Origin: Buttiauxella sp049686335
Lineage (GTDB): Bacteria > Pseudomonadota > Gammaproteobacteria > Enterobacterales > Enterobacteriaceae
Direction of reading: 5' to 3'
Length of the DNA stretch: 64,000 bases
Assembly (NCBI RefSeq): GCF_049686335.1
Contig: NZ_JBAVHX010000008.1
Coordinates: forward strand, 1-64,000
The position numbers and the translations under genes were made by a program. Below, one piece after another: positions 8,682-16,973 of this stretch (within the stretch, counting starts at the first letter, position 1; every line of letters starts with the position of its first letter). Below the pieces are notes generated by a model that saw only the letters and a list, made by a program, of their open reading frames with translations, ran no database searches and was not told the origin of the DNA.

Positions 8682-9341
8682 TTAGAAGTCAGCCGGAGCG
8701 CGAAACGTCATGGGCGTGCCGTATTCGGGATGGGTAATGGTCAGCATTTCAGCGTGAAGCTGCAAACGCGGAGCCATTGCCAACGCTTCGGGAGTCGCAT
8801 AGAAACGGTCGCCAAGAATCGGGTGGCCCAACGCCAGCATATGCACACGCAGTTGATGCGAGCGTCCGGTAATAGGTTTTAGCAGCACGCGCGCGGTGTT
8901 ATCCGCCGCATACTCCAGCACTTCATACTCCGTCTGTGCCGATTTACCGGTTTCATGACAAACCATCTGCTTTGGCCGGTTTGGCCAGTCGCAAATCAGC
9001 GGTAAATCTACCAACCCCTCTTCCGGCTGAGGATGACCCCAAACCCGCGCCACATACTGCTTCTTCGGCTCACGTTCACGGAACTGGCGTTTCAGTTCGC
9101 GCTCGGCTGCTTTGGTCAGCGCAACGGCAATCACGCCACTGGTCGCCATATCCAGACGATGCACGGATTCAGCCTGTGGAAAATCACGCTGAATGCGCGT
9201 CATCACGCTGTCTTTGTGCTCATCCAGCCGCCCGGGAACCGATAACAAACCCGAAGGTTTGTTAACGACCATAATGTGGTCATCCTGATACAGGATAACC
9301 AACCACGGATCCATTGGCGGATTGTAGGGTTCCATTAACAT
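8682..9341 (-). CDS. rluA: 23S rRNA/tRNA pseudouridine synthase A
   Basis: RluA makes pseudouridine at 23S rRNA U746 and at U32 of several tRNAs. The 219-residue protein, the same length as E. coli RluA, has the catalytic HRLD motif at 61-64 (Asp64) in HRLDMATSG and the family segment GRSHQLRVHMLALGHPILGD. Two candidate ATGs (9341 and 9335) lie six bases apart. An ERIC ends directly at the start, so the leader of this gene is ERIC sequence. Confidence 0.97.
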   Translation of the reverse strand: MLMEPYNPPMDPWLVILYQDDHIMVVNKPSGLLSVPGRLDEHKDSVMTRIQRDFPQAESVHRLDMATSGVIAVALTKAAERELKRQFREREPKKQYVARVWGHPQPEEGLVDLPLICDWPNRPKQMVCHETGKSAQTEYEVLEYAADNTARVLLKPITGRSHQLRVHMLALGHPILGDRFYATPEALAMAPRLQLHAEMLTITHPEYGTPMTFRAPADF

Positions 9342-9466
9342 TTACTCTGCATCCTTCAAGCTGCAGCGGCGTTGGCTGCTTTCGTACACCCCAGTCACTT
9401 AATTTAGTAAGCTCCTGGGGATTCTCTCTCATGCCGCCTTGCTGCAACTCGAATGATTTGAGTAAA
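9342..9466. repeat. ERIC element between rluA and rapA
   Basis: The element reads as an ERIC end (CATCCTTCAAGCTGCAG), core CCCAGTCACTTAATTTAGTAAGCTCCTGGGG and the other end TGCCGCCTTGCTGCAACTCGAAT. It fills the gap between rapA and rluA and touches the rluA start codon. Confidence 0.85.
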
Positions 9467-9478
9467 GCGGTGCAAAAA

Positions 9479-12385
9479 CTATTGGTGTGTCACCACGATC
9501 AAACGCAAAGCATCCAGTCGCCAGTTCGCTTGCGAGAGGCTTTCCAGCACTTGTAGACGGTTGCTCTCGATGGCTTCGAGTTCATCATCACGAATGTTTG
9601 GATTAACCGCTTTCAGCGCTTCCAGGCGGGAAAGCTCAGAACTCAGCTTCTCATCTGCTTCTTCGCGAGCCGCTTTAATCAAGACTTGCGCAGCCGCTTC
9701 CACTTTCTCTTCTGCCAATTGCAAAATGGCGTGGACATCTTGTTGCACCGCATTCACCAGCTTGCTGCCGGTATGACGATTCACTGTGCTGAGCTGACGG
9801 TTGAAACTTTCAAACTCGACCTGAGCGGCAAGGTTGGTTCCGTTTTTGTCCACCAACATACGAACCGGCGTTGGCGGCAGGAATCGGTTGAGTTGCAATT
9901 GCTTCGGCGCTTTCGCCTCAACGACATACACCAGTTCCAACAGTAACGTGCCCACTGGCAGAGCTTTGTTTTTCAACAAAGACAATGCACAGCTACCGGT
10001 ATCGCCAGACAGAATCAGATCCAGACCATTGCGGATGATGGGATGTTCCCATGTCACAAACTGTGCATCTTCGCGAGACAACGCCACATCACGTTCAAAC
10101 GTAATGGTGCAACCGTCTTCTGGCAGGCCAGGGAAATCCGGTACCAGCATATGATCGCCTGGTGTCAGCACCACCATATTGTCGCCGCGATCGTCCTGAT
10201 TAATGCCGACGATATCAAACAGGTTCAGCGCAAAGCTCACCAGGTTGGTGTCGTTATCCTGCTCAGAAATAGCCTGAGCCAGCGCTTGTGATTTCTCGCC
10301 GCCATTGGAGTGGATTTCCAGCAGACGGTCACGGCCCTGTTCCAGTTGCAACTTCAGCGCATCGTGCTGTTCGCGGCACTGTTTGATCAGCGTATCGAAA
10401 CCGTCAGTATTTTCAGGTGCGGCAAGATATTCAATCAGTTGCGGATAAACGTTATCGTAAATTGCACGACCCGTTGGGCAAGTGTGCTCAAATGCATCCA
10501 GCCCTTCATGGAACCACTTCACCAGTACGGATTGGGCTGTTTTCTCAAGGAAAGGCACATGAATCTGAATGTCGTGCGCCTGGCCGATACGGTCCAGACG
10601 ACCAATACGTTGTTCCAGTAAGTCAGGGTTGAATGGCAGATCGAACATCACCAAATTGCTGGCAAACTGGAAGTTGCGGCCTTCTGAACCAATTTCGGAA
10701 CACAGCAACACTTGTGCGCCAGTGTCTTCTTCGCCAAACCAGGCTGCTGCGCGGTCACGTTCAAGAATGGACATGCCTTCATGAAACACTGCCGCACGAA
10801 TACCTTCGCGCTCGCGCAACACTTGCTCAAGTTGCAGAGCCGTGGTGGCTTTGGCACAAATCACCAGCACTTTCTGAGAGCGGTGGCTGGTCAGATAGCC
10901 CATCAGCCATTCCACGCGTGGATCGAAGTTCCACCACGTGCCGCTGTCGCCTTCAAATTCCTGATAAATCTGCTCCGGATAGAGCATATCGCGTGCGCGT
11001 TCTTCCACCGATTTACGTGCCGCCATAATGCCTGACACTTTAATCGCGGTTTGATACTGCATCGGCAGCGGCAAACGAATGGTATGTAGCTCGCGTTTAG
11101 GGAAACCTTTGACGCCATTACGCGTATTACGGAACAACACACGGCTGGTACCGTGGCGGTCCATCAGCATGGAAATCAGCTCCTGACGCGCCGCATCGCT
11201 GCCTTCGCGGTTGCTGTTAGCGGTTTGCAGCAACGGTTCGATATCCTGCTCGCCAATCAGCTCACTCAACATATTGAGCTGATCATTAGTCAGATGGTTG
11301 CCTGCCAGCAGTAATGCAACGGCATCAGCCACCGGGCGATAGTGCTGCTGCTCTTCAACAAATTGCTCAAAATCGTGGAAGCGGCTTGGATCCAGCAAAC
11401 GCAGACGCGCAAAGTGGCTTTCCATACCCAGCTGTTCCGGCGTTGCGGTTAACAGCAAAATACCTGGAATATGCTCAGCGAGCTGCTCGATGGCCTGGTA
11501 TTCGCGGCTTGGGGCCTTTTCGCTCCACACTAAATGGTGGGCTTCATCGACAACCATCAAATCCCATTCGGCTTCACACAGGTGCTCAAGACGTTGCTTG
11601 CTGCGGCGCACAAAATCCAGCGAACAGATAACCAGTTGTTCTGTTTCGAATGGGTTATCACTGTCGTGCTGGGCTTCGGCGTAGCGTTCATCATCAAACA
11701 GAGAGAAACGCAGATTGAAGCGGCGAAGCATCTCAACCAGCCACTGGTGTTGCAGGGTTTCCGGCACCACGATGAGCACGCGTTCAGCGCTGCCAGCCAG
11801 CAGTTGCTGGTGCAGGATCATCCCGGCTTCGATGGTTTTACCTAAACCGACTTCGTCCGCCAGCAATACGCGCGGTGCATGGCGACGGCCAACATCGTGG
11901 GCAATGTTCAGCTGGTGCGGGATCAGGCTGGTGCGCATGCCGCGCAGGCCACTCCACGGTTGGCGATACTGTTCGCTTTGGTAAACGCGGGAACGATAAC
12001 GCAGGGCGAAACGGTCCATCCTGTCAATTTGTCCGGCAAAAAGACGATCTTGTGGCTTACTGAACACCAGCTTGCTGTCGAGGAAAACTTCGCGCAGCAC
12101 CGTACCCGCTTCTTCTGTATCCAGACGCGTTCCCGTATAGGCAAGTAAGCCGTTTTCTTCTTTAACTTCATCAACTTTTAGCTGCCAGCCTTCATGGCTG
12201 GTAATGGTGTCGCCTGGGTTGAACATCACGCGGGTGATAGGCGAATCATTTCTGGCATACAGGCGATTTTCACCGGTGGCAGGGTAGAGCAGGGTAACCA
12301 TCCGTGGGTCTAAAGCGACCACAGTTCCCAGTCCCAGTTCGCTTTCGGTGTCGCTGATCCAACGTTGACCAAGTGTAAAAGGCAT
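9479..12385 (-). CDS. rapA: RNA polymerase-associated SWI2/SNF2 ATPase RapA
   Basis: RapA (HepA) binds RNA polymerase and uses ATP hydrolysis to recycle post-transcription complexes. The 968-residue protein matches the E. coli length exactly. Order of domains: N-terminal Tudor-like domains, helicase lobe 1 with Walker A ADEVGLGKT (about residue 175) and the DEAH box in VVDEAHHLVW (about 280), lobe 2 with GSEGRNFQFAS and the motif VI arginines QRIGRLDRIGQ, then the RapA-specific C-terminal region ending in a coiled coil. The start at 12385 gives MPFTLGQRWIS. Confidence 0.98.
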   Translation of the reverse strand: MPFTLGQRWISDTESELGLGTVVALDPRMVTLLYPATGENRLYARNDSPITRVMFNPGDTITSHEGWQLKVDEVKEENGLLAYTGTRLDTEEAGTVLREVFLDSKLVFSKPQDRLFAGQIDRMDRFALRYRSRVYQSEQYRQPWSGLRGMRTSLIPHQLNIAHDVGRRHAPRVLLADEVGLGKTIEAGMILHQQLLAGSAERVLIVVPETLQHQWLVEMLRRFNLRFSLFDDERYAEAQHDSDNPFETEQLVICSLDFVRRSKQRLEHLCEAEWDLMVVDEAHHLVWSEKAPSREYQAIEQLAEHIPGILLLTATPEQLGMESHFARLRLLDPSRFHDFEQFVEEQQHYRPVADAVALLLAGNHLTNDQLNMLSELIGEQDIEPLLQTANSNREGSDAARQELISMLMDRHGTSRVLFRNTRNGVKGFPKRELHTIRLPLPMQYQTAIKVSGIMAARKSVEERARDMLYPEQIYQEFEGDSGTWWNFDPRVEWLMGYLTSHRSQKVLVICAKATTALQLEQVLREREGIRAAVFHEGMSILERDRAAAWFGEEDTGAQVLLCSEIGSEGRNFQFASNLVMFDLPFNPDLLEQRIGRLDRIGQAHDIQIHVPFLEKTAQSVLVKWFHEGLDAFEHTCPTGRAIYDNVYPQLIEYLAAPENTDGFDTLIKQCREQHDALKLQLEQGRDRLLEIHSNGGEKSQALAQAISEQDNDTNLVSFALNLFDIVGINQDDRGDNMVVLTPGDHMLVPDFPGLPEDGCTITFERDVALSREDAQFVTWEHPIIRNGLDLILSGDTGSCALSLLKNKALPVGTLLLELVYVVEAKAPKQLQLNRFLPPTPVRMLVDKNGTNLAAQVEFESFNRQLSTVNRHTGSKLVNAVQQDVHAILQLAEEKVEAAAQVLIKAAREEADEKLSSELSRLEALKAVNPNIRDDELEAIESNRLQVLESLSQANWRLDALRLIVVTHQ

Positions 12386-12541
12386 AAGATTTCGGCTCTA
12401 TTATCAGTTACTAAGATTTGCAGGCAATAGCATAACGACCGCACGCAAAGGGGGCGGTAGTTCAAAAGTAGATTTAAGGATGATTCAGGAGGGCGCTATG
12501 GTACTGGAAGGGAACGCATTCGTCTATTCAAGCGCACGAAC

Positions 12542-12621
12542 CGTAGGGCGGATAAACACAGTGTCATCCGCCAGAACAGGCAAAAATGGTGGATGACGCG
12601 GTCGCTTATCCACCCTACAAG
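12542..12621. repeat. Pair of inverted REP elements between polB and rapA
   Basis: GTAGGGCGGATAAACACAGT...CATCCGCC (12542-12573) and, in the opposite orientation, GGATGACGCGGTCGCTTATCCACCCTAC (about 12590-12620) form a BIME-like pair. It lies in the polB-rapA gap (12386-12656). The rest of the gap shows no gene. Confidence 0.8.
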
Positions 12622-12656
12622 ACCCGTTCTTTTGCTTTTGCCCGACTCCCAGATAA

Positions 12657-15017
12657 TCAAAACAGTCCTAATTGCCCTGTCATCAGTGTAGCAAAGTCAT
12701 CCTCAAGGAAAGGTAAAATTCCTTCCGCCACGGGTTGTAGCTGGCGTGTCAGGTAATGGTCATAATCCAGCGCAGACTCCTGATAATCCACGGGCTCAGG
12801 GCCATTCGTGGTAATAACATACTTGATGGTGCCCCGGTTCTGGTACTGAGCTGGTCGTCCAAGTCGTTGATTATGTTCATCTGCGAGACGAGCCGCCCGC
12901 ACATGCGGTGGGACATTTTTTTGATACTCGCTTAACGGGCGACGCAGACGTTTCCGATAAATCAGCTGCTCATCCAGTTCACCGGCCATCAAACTGGCGA
13001 TGGTTTCGCGGATATAATCCTGATAGGGCTCGTTGCGAAACACCCGTAAATAGAGTGTTTGCTGGAAGGTTTGCGCCAGCGGGGTCCAGTCCGTACGCAC
13101 CGTTTCCAGGCCTTTAAACACCATCCGTTGCTTATCGTTTTCCTGAATCATTCCGGCATAGCGTTTTTTGGAACCTTCAACGGTGCCGCGAATTGTCGGC
13201 ATCAGGAAGCGGCAAAAATGGGATTCATACTCGAGTTCAAGCTTGCTTTCCAGCTGTTGAGTCTCATGCAGATGTGCTTTCCACCACGCGTTCACGTGCT
13301 CGACTAACTGTTTACCGATACGCGCAGCATCGTCTTCGGAATGCGCCTTTTTAAGCCATACGAAGGTGGAATCCGTATCGCCGTAAATCACGTCATAACC
13401 CTGTGCTTCAATTAGCGCTTTGGTTTGCAGCATGATTTGATGCCCGCGCATGGTTATCGAAGAGGCCAGGCGAGGATCAAAGAAACGGCAGGCACTGGTG
13501 CCTAGCACACCATAAAAGGCATTCATGATGATTTTTAGCGCTTGCGATAACGGCTTATTGCCATGACGTTTTGCCTCGTCACGGCCTGACCAGATTTGCC
13601 CGACAATGTCCGGCATGCAATGGGTAGTTCTGGAGAAATGCGCGCCAAGAAAACCTTCAACAGAATGCTTCGGTTCCGGATTTGCCATACCTTCTACAAG
13701 GCCGACCGGGTCGATAAGAAAAGTGCGGATAATCGACGGGTAAAGGCTTTTGTAGTCCAGGACCAATACTGAATCGTACAACCCCGGGCGCGAATCCATC
13801 ACGTATCCGCCGGGGCTTGCTTGTGGCGGAACTTCGCCAAGGTTCGGCGCAACGTAACCGGCACGGTGCATGCGCGGAATATAAAGATGACCAAACGCCG
13901 CAACAGATCCACCGTGCCTGTCGAGCGGTAAACCATTTACCGTTGCCCGCTCAAGCAGGAATGGCATGAGTTCGGTTTTATGGAAAATCCGCGTCACCAG
14001 TTCGCAGTCTTTTAAATTGTATTTTGCGAGGGCGGGTTTATCTTCGGCAAAACGACGGTCAATTTCGTCCATCCGTTGCCACGGGTTATCAATGGCTTTG
14101 CCTTCGCCGAGCAGTTCCCGCGAAACGGCTTCCAGAGAAAAAGACGAAAAATTCCAGAAAGCAGATCGTAGCGCTTCGATGCCATCGATAATGACGCGGC
14201 CCGCAGCTTGCGCGAAAAATACCCCTTGCTTAAAGCCGTGTTCGCGCCACTCCAGCGGCATATTCTCGCGCCCCAGACGTAGTGGAACTTGATAACGATC
14301 GGCCATTTTTTGCAGCACCCTCAGGTCGAACTGCACCACGTTCCAGCCGATTAACACATCAGGATCGTGTCGGGAAAACCACTCGTTGAGTTTTTCGAGA
14401 AGCAGTGGGCGGCTGGAAACATATTCCAGCGTAAAATCCAGCCCGCTGGCGTCACCATTTTCTGGCCCAAGCATGTAGACGACACGCTGTCCGCAGCCTT
14501 CAAGGCCGATGCAATACAGTTCACCATGACGATTGGTTTCGATATCCAGTGACACCCACTTTAACGGTGGGCGGTAATCTGGTGCAGGTTTGAGCTTCGT
14601 TTCAACGACAATATTGTTTTGAGTCTCACCGCTAAACCAGACGGGAGCCGTGATAAAGCGCTCCATAAGAAAGCGTTCAGGTGGGCGAATATCGGCTTCG
14701 TAAACTTTGACCCCGCCATCGCGCAGCAGTTTTTCGATACGCATGAGTTGGCGATGCTTGCGGCAATAAAGCCCGCAAACCGGTTGGCGATGGAAATCTT
14801 TGAGAGGCAGCGGAGTCAGCCGGTAATGGCTTTCGTTCGCGAGTAGACGTACCGCTTCGGACTGTTGCGACTGGGGAATAAATGCGACCGACTCCTGGCG
14901 CGCCAGACGCACCTTCACCGGTCCATCGTCCGTTGCCAGCCAAAATTCAACTTCAGTACCGAGCGGGGTATCTCGCCAGTGACGCGTAAGCAAGAAACCC
15001 TGACGAGCTTGTGACAC
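12657..15017 (-). CDS. polB: DNA polymerase II (SOS-inducible, family B)
   Basis: Pol II takes part in replication restart and translesion synthesis after damage. The 786-residue protein has the 3'-5' exonuclease motif SLDIETN, polymerase motif A DYKSLYPSII, the NAFYG motif B region and motif C YGDTDS. It ends with QLGLF, a beta-clamp-binding peptide. A LexA box lies upstream at 15073-15092, as expected for an SOS gene. In E. coli the upstream neighbour is araD; here an hcp cassette lies between them. Confidence 0.98.
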   Translation of the reverse strand: MSQARQGFLLTRHWRDTPLGTEVEFWLATDDGPVKVRLARQESVAFIPQSQQSEAVRLLANESHYRLTPLPLKDFHRQPVCGLYCRKHRQLMRIEKLLRDGGVKVYEADIRPPERFLMERFITAPVWFSGETQNNIVVETKLKPAPDYRPPLKWVSLDIETNRHGELYCIGLEGCGQRVVYMLGPENGDASGLDFTLEYVSSRPLLLEKLNEWFSRHDPDVLIGWNVVQFDLRVLQKMADRYQVPLRLGRENMPLEWREHGFKQGVFFAQAAGRVIIDGIEALRSAFWNFSSFSLEAVSRELLGEGKAIDNPWQRMDEIDRRFAEDKPALAKYNLKDCELVTRIFHKTELMPFLLERATVNGLPLDRHGGSVAAFGHLYIPRMHRAGYVAPNLGEVPPQASPGGYVMDSRPGLYDSVLVLDYKSLYPSIIRTFLIDPVGLVEGMANPEPKHSVEGFLGAHFSRTTHCMPDIVGQIWSGRDEAKRHGNKPLSQALKIIMNAFYGVLGTSACRFFDPRLASSITMRGHQIMLQTKALIEAQGYDVIYGDTDSTFVWLKKAHSEDDAARIGKQLVEHVNAWWKAHLHETQQLESKLELEYESHFCRFLMPTIRGTVEGSKKRYAGMIQENDKQRMVFKGLETVRTDWTPLAQTFQQTLYLRVFRNEPYQDYIRETIASLMAGELDEQLIYRKRLRRPLSEYQKNVPPHVRAARLADEHNQRLGRPAQYQNRGTIKYVITTNGPEPVDYQESALDYDHYLTRQLQPVAEGILPFLEDDFATLMTGQLGLF

Positions 15018-15033
15018 GCTGCATTCTCATAAA

Positions 15034-15063
15034 AGAAAAAGTGGTCTGATTATAGACCACTTT
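15034..15063 (-). terminator. Hairpin with U-tract overlapping the polB -10 box
   Basis: On the minus strand AAAGTGGTCT (15063-15054), loop ATAATC and AGACCACTTT (15047-15038) form a perfect 10-bp stem followed by TTCTTTT. It would end transcription arriving from the hcp cassette. The loop region also contains TATAAT (15054-15049), suited as the polB -10 element. As I recall, E. coli polB has the same terminator/-10 arrangement for read-through from araBAD. Confidence 0.7.
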
Positions 15064-15072
15064 ATGGAGAAT

Positions 15073-15092
15073 TACTGATTTTATGTACAGTG
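15073..15092. promoter_or_regulatory. LexA (SOS) box of polB
   Basis: TACTG-N10-CAGTG has the required CTG-N10-CAG core and an AT-rich spacer, close to the consensus TACTGTATATATATACAGTA. It overlaps the expected -35 position upstream of the TATAAT at 15049-15054, so LexA would block polB transcription until SOS induction. Confidence 0.85.
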
Positions 15093-15109
15093 GAAATGCA
15101 TTTGAAAAC

Positions 15110-15601
15110 CTAATAACTGCTCACACTGATAAGCTCAATACTGATTGAGTGCTCTCCCCAAACGATGCTGTATTGTTCAGAATCTGTACGGCTCTTTGCC
15201 CAGTAGGCATTCCAGACTCTCCCACCGCTGTATAGATGGTAATTATTTTTAACAAAGAATTGCTCTAATGTTTTTGATGCTTTAGTGACATTGTCAATAT
15301 TATTCCAGGTTATACTGTCAAAACAGTAGCCATAATTATCATCCCCGGCAGTGCTGTAACTAATTTCATCTGAGAGATGAGGCAATGTATGGAAAAATGA
15401 TGGAGTTATTACAATGTAATACATGAAATTCTTTTTGGTATATGTTGCACCGTCAAAAGTTGATAGTTGAATGAAAATAATCAGGAGAAGAAGGCTTATG
15501 ATTGTTAATATAAAAATGAGAAGGCATTTCAAGGCTTGTTTGCCGTAATAAATTATCTTCTTTACTCGGTTTTCTGCGAAGTGAAACATATAATTCTTCA
15601 T
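15110..15601 (-). CDS. Putative membrane-anchored immunity protein of the hcp cassette
   Basis: No family was recognised. The 163-residue frame has a basic N-terminus, one strong transmembrane segment at about 25-47 (LLIFILTIISLLLLIIFIQL) and an exported domain of about 115 residues with several aromatics and two Cys (26 in the membrane part, 93). Topology and position directly after a putative T6SS effector gene suggest an immunity protein that neutralises the toxin in the periplasm (inference). Its first 49 codons overlap the effector gene in another frame, and the whole membrane anchor is coded inside the overlap. Initiation is uncertain: ATGs at 15601 and 15589 have weak ribosome-binding sites, and a TTG at residue 24 would keep the anchor. 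Base composition is AT-rich, unlike polB and araD. Confidence 0.6.
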   Translation of the reverse strand: MKNYMFHFAENRVKKIIYYGKQALKCLLIFILTIISLLLLIIFIQLSTFDGATYTKKNFMYYIVITPSFFHTLPHLSDEISYSTAGDDNYGYCFDSITWNNIDNVTKASKTLEQFFVKNNYHLYSGGRVWNAYWAKSRTDSEQYSIVWGEHSISIELISVSSY

Positions 15602-16328
15602 TTAATCTATTGTTGTCAGAAAAGAAGTTATTTTCAGGTTCGTCATAATAGCGATTTAACAAATTATTTTCAGTTAAATCATTTAATGGTTGGATGTAAT
15701 TTAGCCATGATGGCAAGTATCCTTTTCTCGGTGTCTGTATCTTCGGTGGAACTGGTTGAGGAAATAATAATGGTCGAAATTCTTTATTTTTAAATTTTCC
15801 TATTGGACCATAATGATCCCAGATTGATAAAGCGTAAGCTTTAGTTGCTGGCATTGCTAGAATCAAGGGATCAATACCAGTACCAAAAACACGATAAAAA
15901 CCTAGTAAATCTGAAACTAGATCTTCCCCACTGAAGCCACTATCTATAAATCTATCGATCATCTTCGTTGCCTGGAGTGCTTCAAAACGCCATGCAGTTT
16001 GTTTCATTATTGTCAGAGCAATACGTTTTTTCATTTCATTGCTTAGACAGGACCGTACCATCAATGGAGCATGTACTCCTGCCCAAAGATCTAATCCGAA
16101 TCTCAAATGTTTGACCATTTCTTGATAATAGTCGACAGGGAAATACCAATCATTGAACTCAGGAAAATACTTTCTGCCTTTTTCTTCAAATAAAATTGCC
16201 TTAAGCCTTTTGGCATCATCCCCGCATGCATGCCCGAGATCTATCCATCCAAGGATCTTGGTATAAACTAAACCCGACTTTCTGTTTGAGGATGACAAGC
16301 CATCCTTAATATGTTCCCTCTTACTCAT
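15453..16328 (-). CDS. Putative type VI secretion effector (DUF4056-like)
   Basis: The 291-residue protein follows hcp by eight bases and has no signal peptide or membrane helix, as expected for cargo carried in an Hcp ring. Motifs I can see are GWIDLGHA (27-34) and, after an amphipathic helix with E116, SGFSGEDLVSDLLGF (130-144). These resemble my memory of DUF4056 proteins, which pair a G-x-[IV]-D-x-x-H motif with an S-x-F-S-x-E-D-L-x-S-x-L-L-G motif. The resemblance was not tested by a search. His32, Asp30, Glu116 and Glu135/Asp136 are candidate catalytic residues. The C-terminal 80 residues are polar and Asn/Pro-rich. The gene is AT-rich. An alternative is a structural accessory protein, but hcp / soluble protein / membrane protein is the classic effector-immunity order. 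Confidence 0.6.
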   Translation of the reverse strand: MSKREHIKDGLSSSNRKSGLVYTKILGWIDLGHACGDDAKRLKAILFEEKGRKYFPEFNDWYFPVDYYQEMVKHLRFGLDLWAGVHAPLMVRSCLSNEMKKRIALTIMKQTAWRFEALQATKMIDRFIDSGFSGEDLVSDLLGFYRVFGTGIDPLILAMPATKAYALSIWDHYGPIGKFKNKEFRPLLFPQPVPPKIQTPRKGYLPSWLNYIQPLNDLTENNLLNRYYDEPENNFFSDNNRLNEELYVSLRRKPSKEDNLLRQTSLEMPSHFYINNHKPSSPDYFHSTINF

Positions 16329-16336
16329 TCTCCCTC

Positions 16337-16816
16337 CTAAAAAACATTATCTTCCCAAAAACTGTATCCAGAAGTCCCCGCTACGTGATGACTCCACGTA
16401 ATACTTTTAAAACTGAGGAGTAGAGTTTCTTCTGGTTGGGCATCGTTATGATCTATCGAATGAGGAATATTTAGAGAAACGTCAACCAGGAACGCATCCC
16501 TGAGTTCAATGGAATAGAATTTCCTGTTTAAACCCGTTTTATCGGTGCTGTAGACATCGATAACACATTGTAGTTTTTCATTATTAGCGATGGCCACTCC
16601 AAATAATGGAGATGACTTATCTATTAATTTAGTTATGCTAATGGGTTGATGATTGATGTGCTGTTGTCGATGGGTGCTGTGAGTGAGTGCCAGAACAAAT
16701 ATTTGATCCAGGTGATTGATTTGGAATTTGTTACCTATAGAGTCGTAGGTACCACATCCTTGAGAAATAGAACCTTGCTTTTCACCGGTAATGGTCATGT
16801 AAACTAAGTTAGCCAT
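16337..16816 (-). CDS. hcp: Hcp, type VI secretion tube protein (orphan copy)
   Basis: The 159-residue protein is a full-length Hcp of the enteric Hcp1 type: MANLVYMTITGEKQGSISQGC at the start, YDSIGNKFQI, a DKSSPL motif, HNDAQPEETLLL and the diagnostic end AGTSGYSFWEDNVF. Hcp hexamers stack into the tube fired by T6SS and bind small effectors in the ring lumen. It carries no C-terminal toxin extension; the effector is the next gene. The start at 16816 has a strong AGGAG site. No other T6SS structural gene is nearby; the vgrG fragment at the left edge is 15 kb away. This is therefore an orphan hcp module supplying a core apparatus coded elsewhere. Confidence 0.93.
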   Translation of the reverse strand: MANLVYMTITGEKQGSISQGCGTYDSIGNKFQINHLDQIFVLALTHSTHRQQHINHQPISITKLIDKSSPLFGVAIANNEKLQCVIDVYSTDKTGLNRKFYSIELRDAFLVDVSLNIPHSIDHNDAQPEETLLLSFKSITWSHHVAGTSGYSFWEDNVF

Positions 16817-16947
16817 ATAAACTCTCCTTTTAAATGAGTTATATGTCTATGCTTAAATAAATACAAATGCTAAAAATGTATTGTATTGGAGTGATTAATT
16901 TATGAGGTTAATAGTAGTTGAGTGATTTTAAATTTATTAAGAAAGAT

Positions 16948-16971
16948 GTGGCGCTTATTAGCGCCACTTTT
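16948..16971 (-). terminator. Terminator of araBAD
   Basis: GTGGCGC, a six-base loop and GCGCCAC form a perfect 7-bp GC-rich stem (16948-16967) directly after the araD stop. Read on the minus strand it is followed by the moderately U-rich ATCTTTCTT. It insulates araBAD from hcp. Confidence 0.65.
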
Positions 16972-16973
16972 AA

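Noticed and set aside
15453..16328. Effector and immunity genes as one frameshifted gene
   Set aside because: The second frame begins with its own ATG and membrane anchor and continues 340 bp past the effector stop as a different kind of protein; two genes fit better, though a frameshift affecting the effector tail is not excluded.
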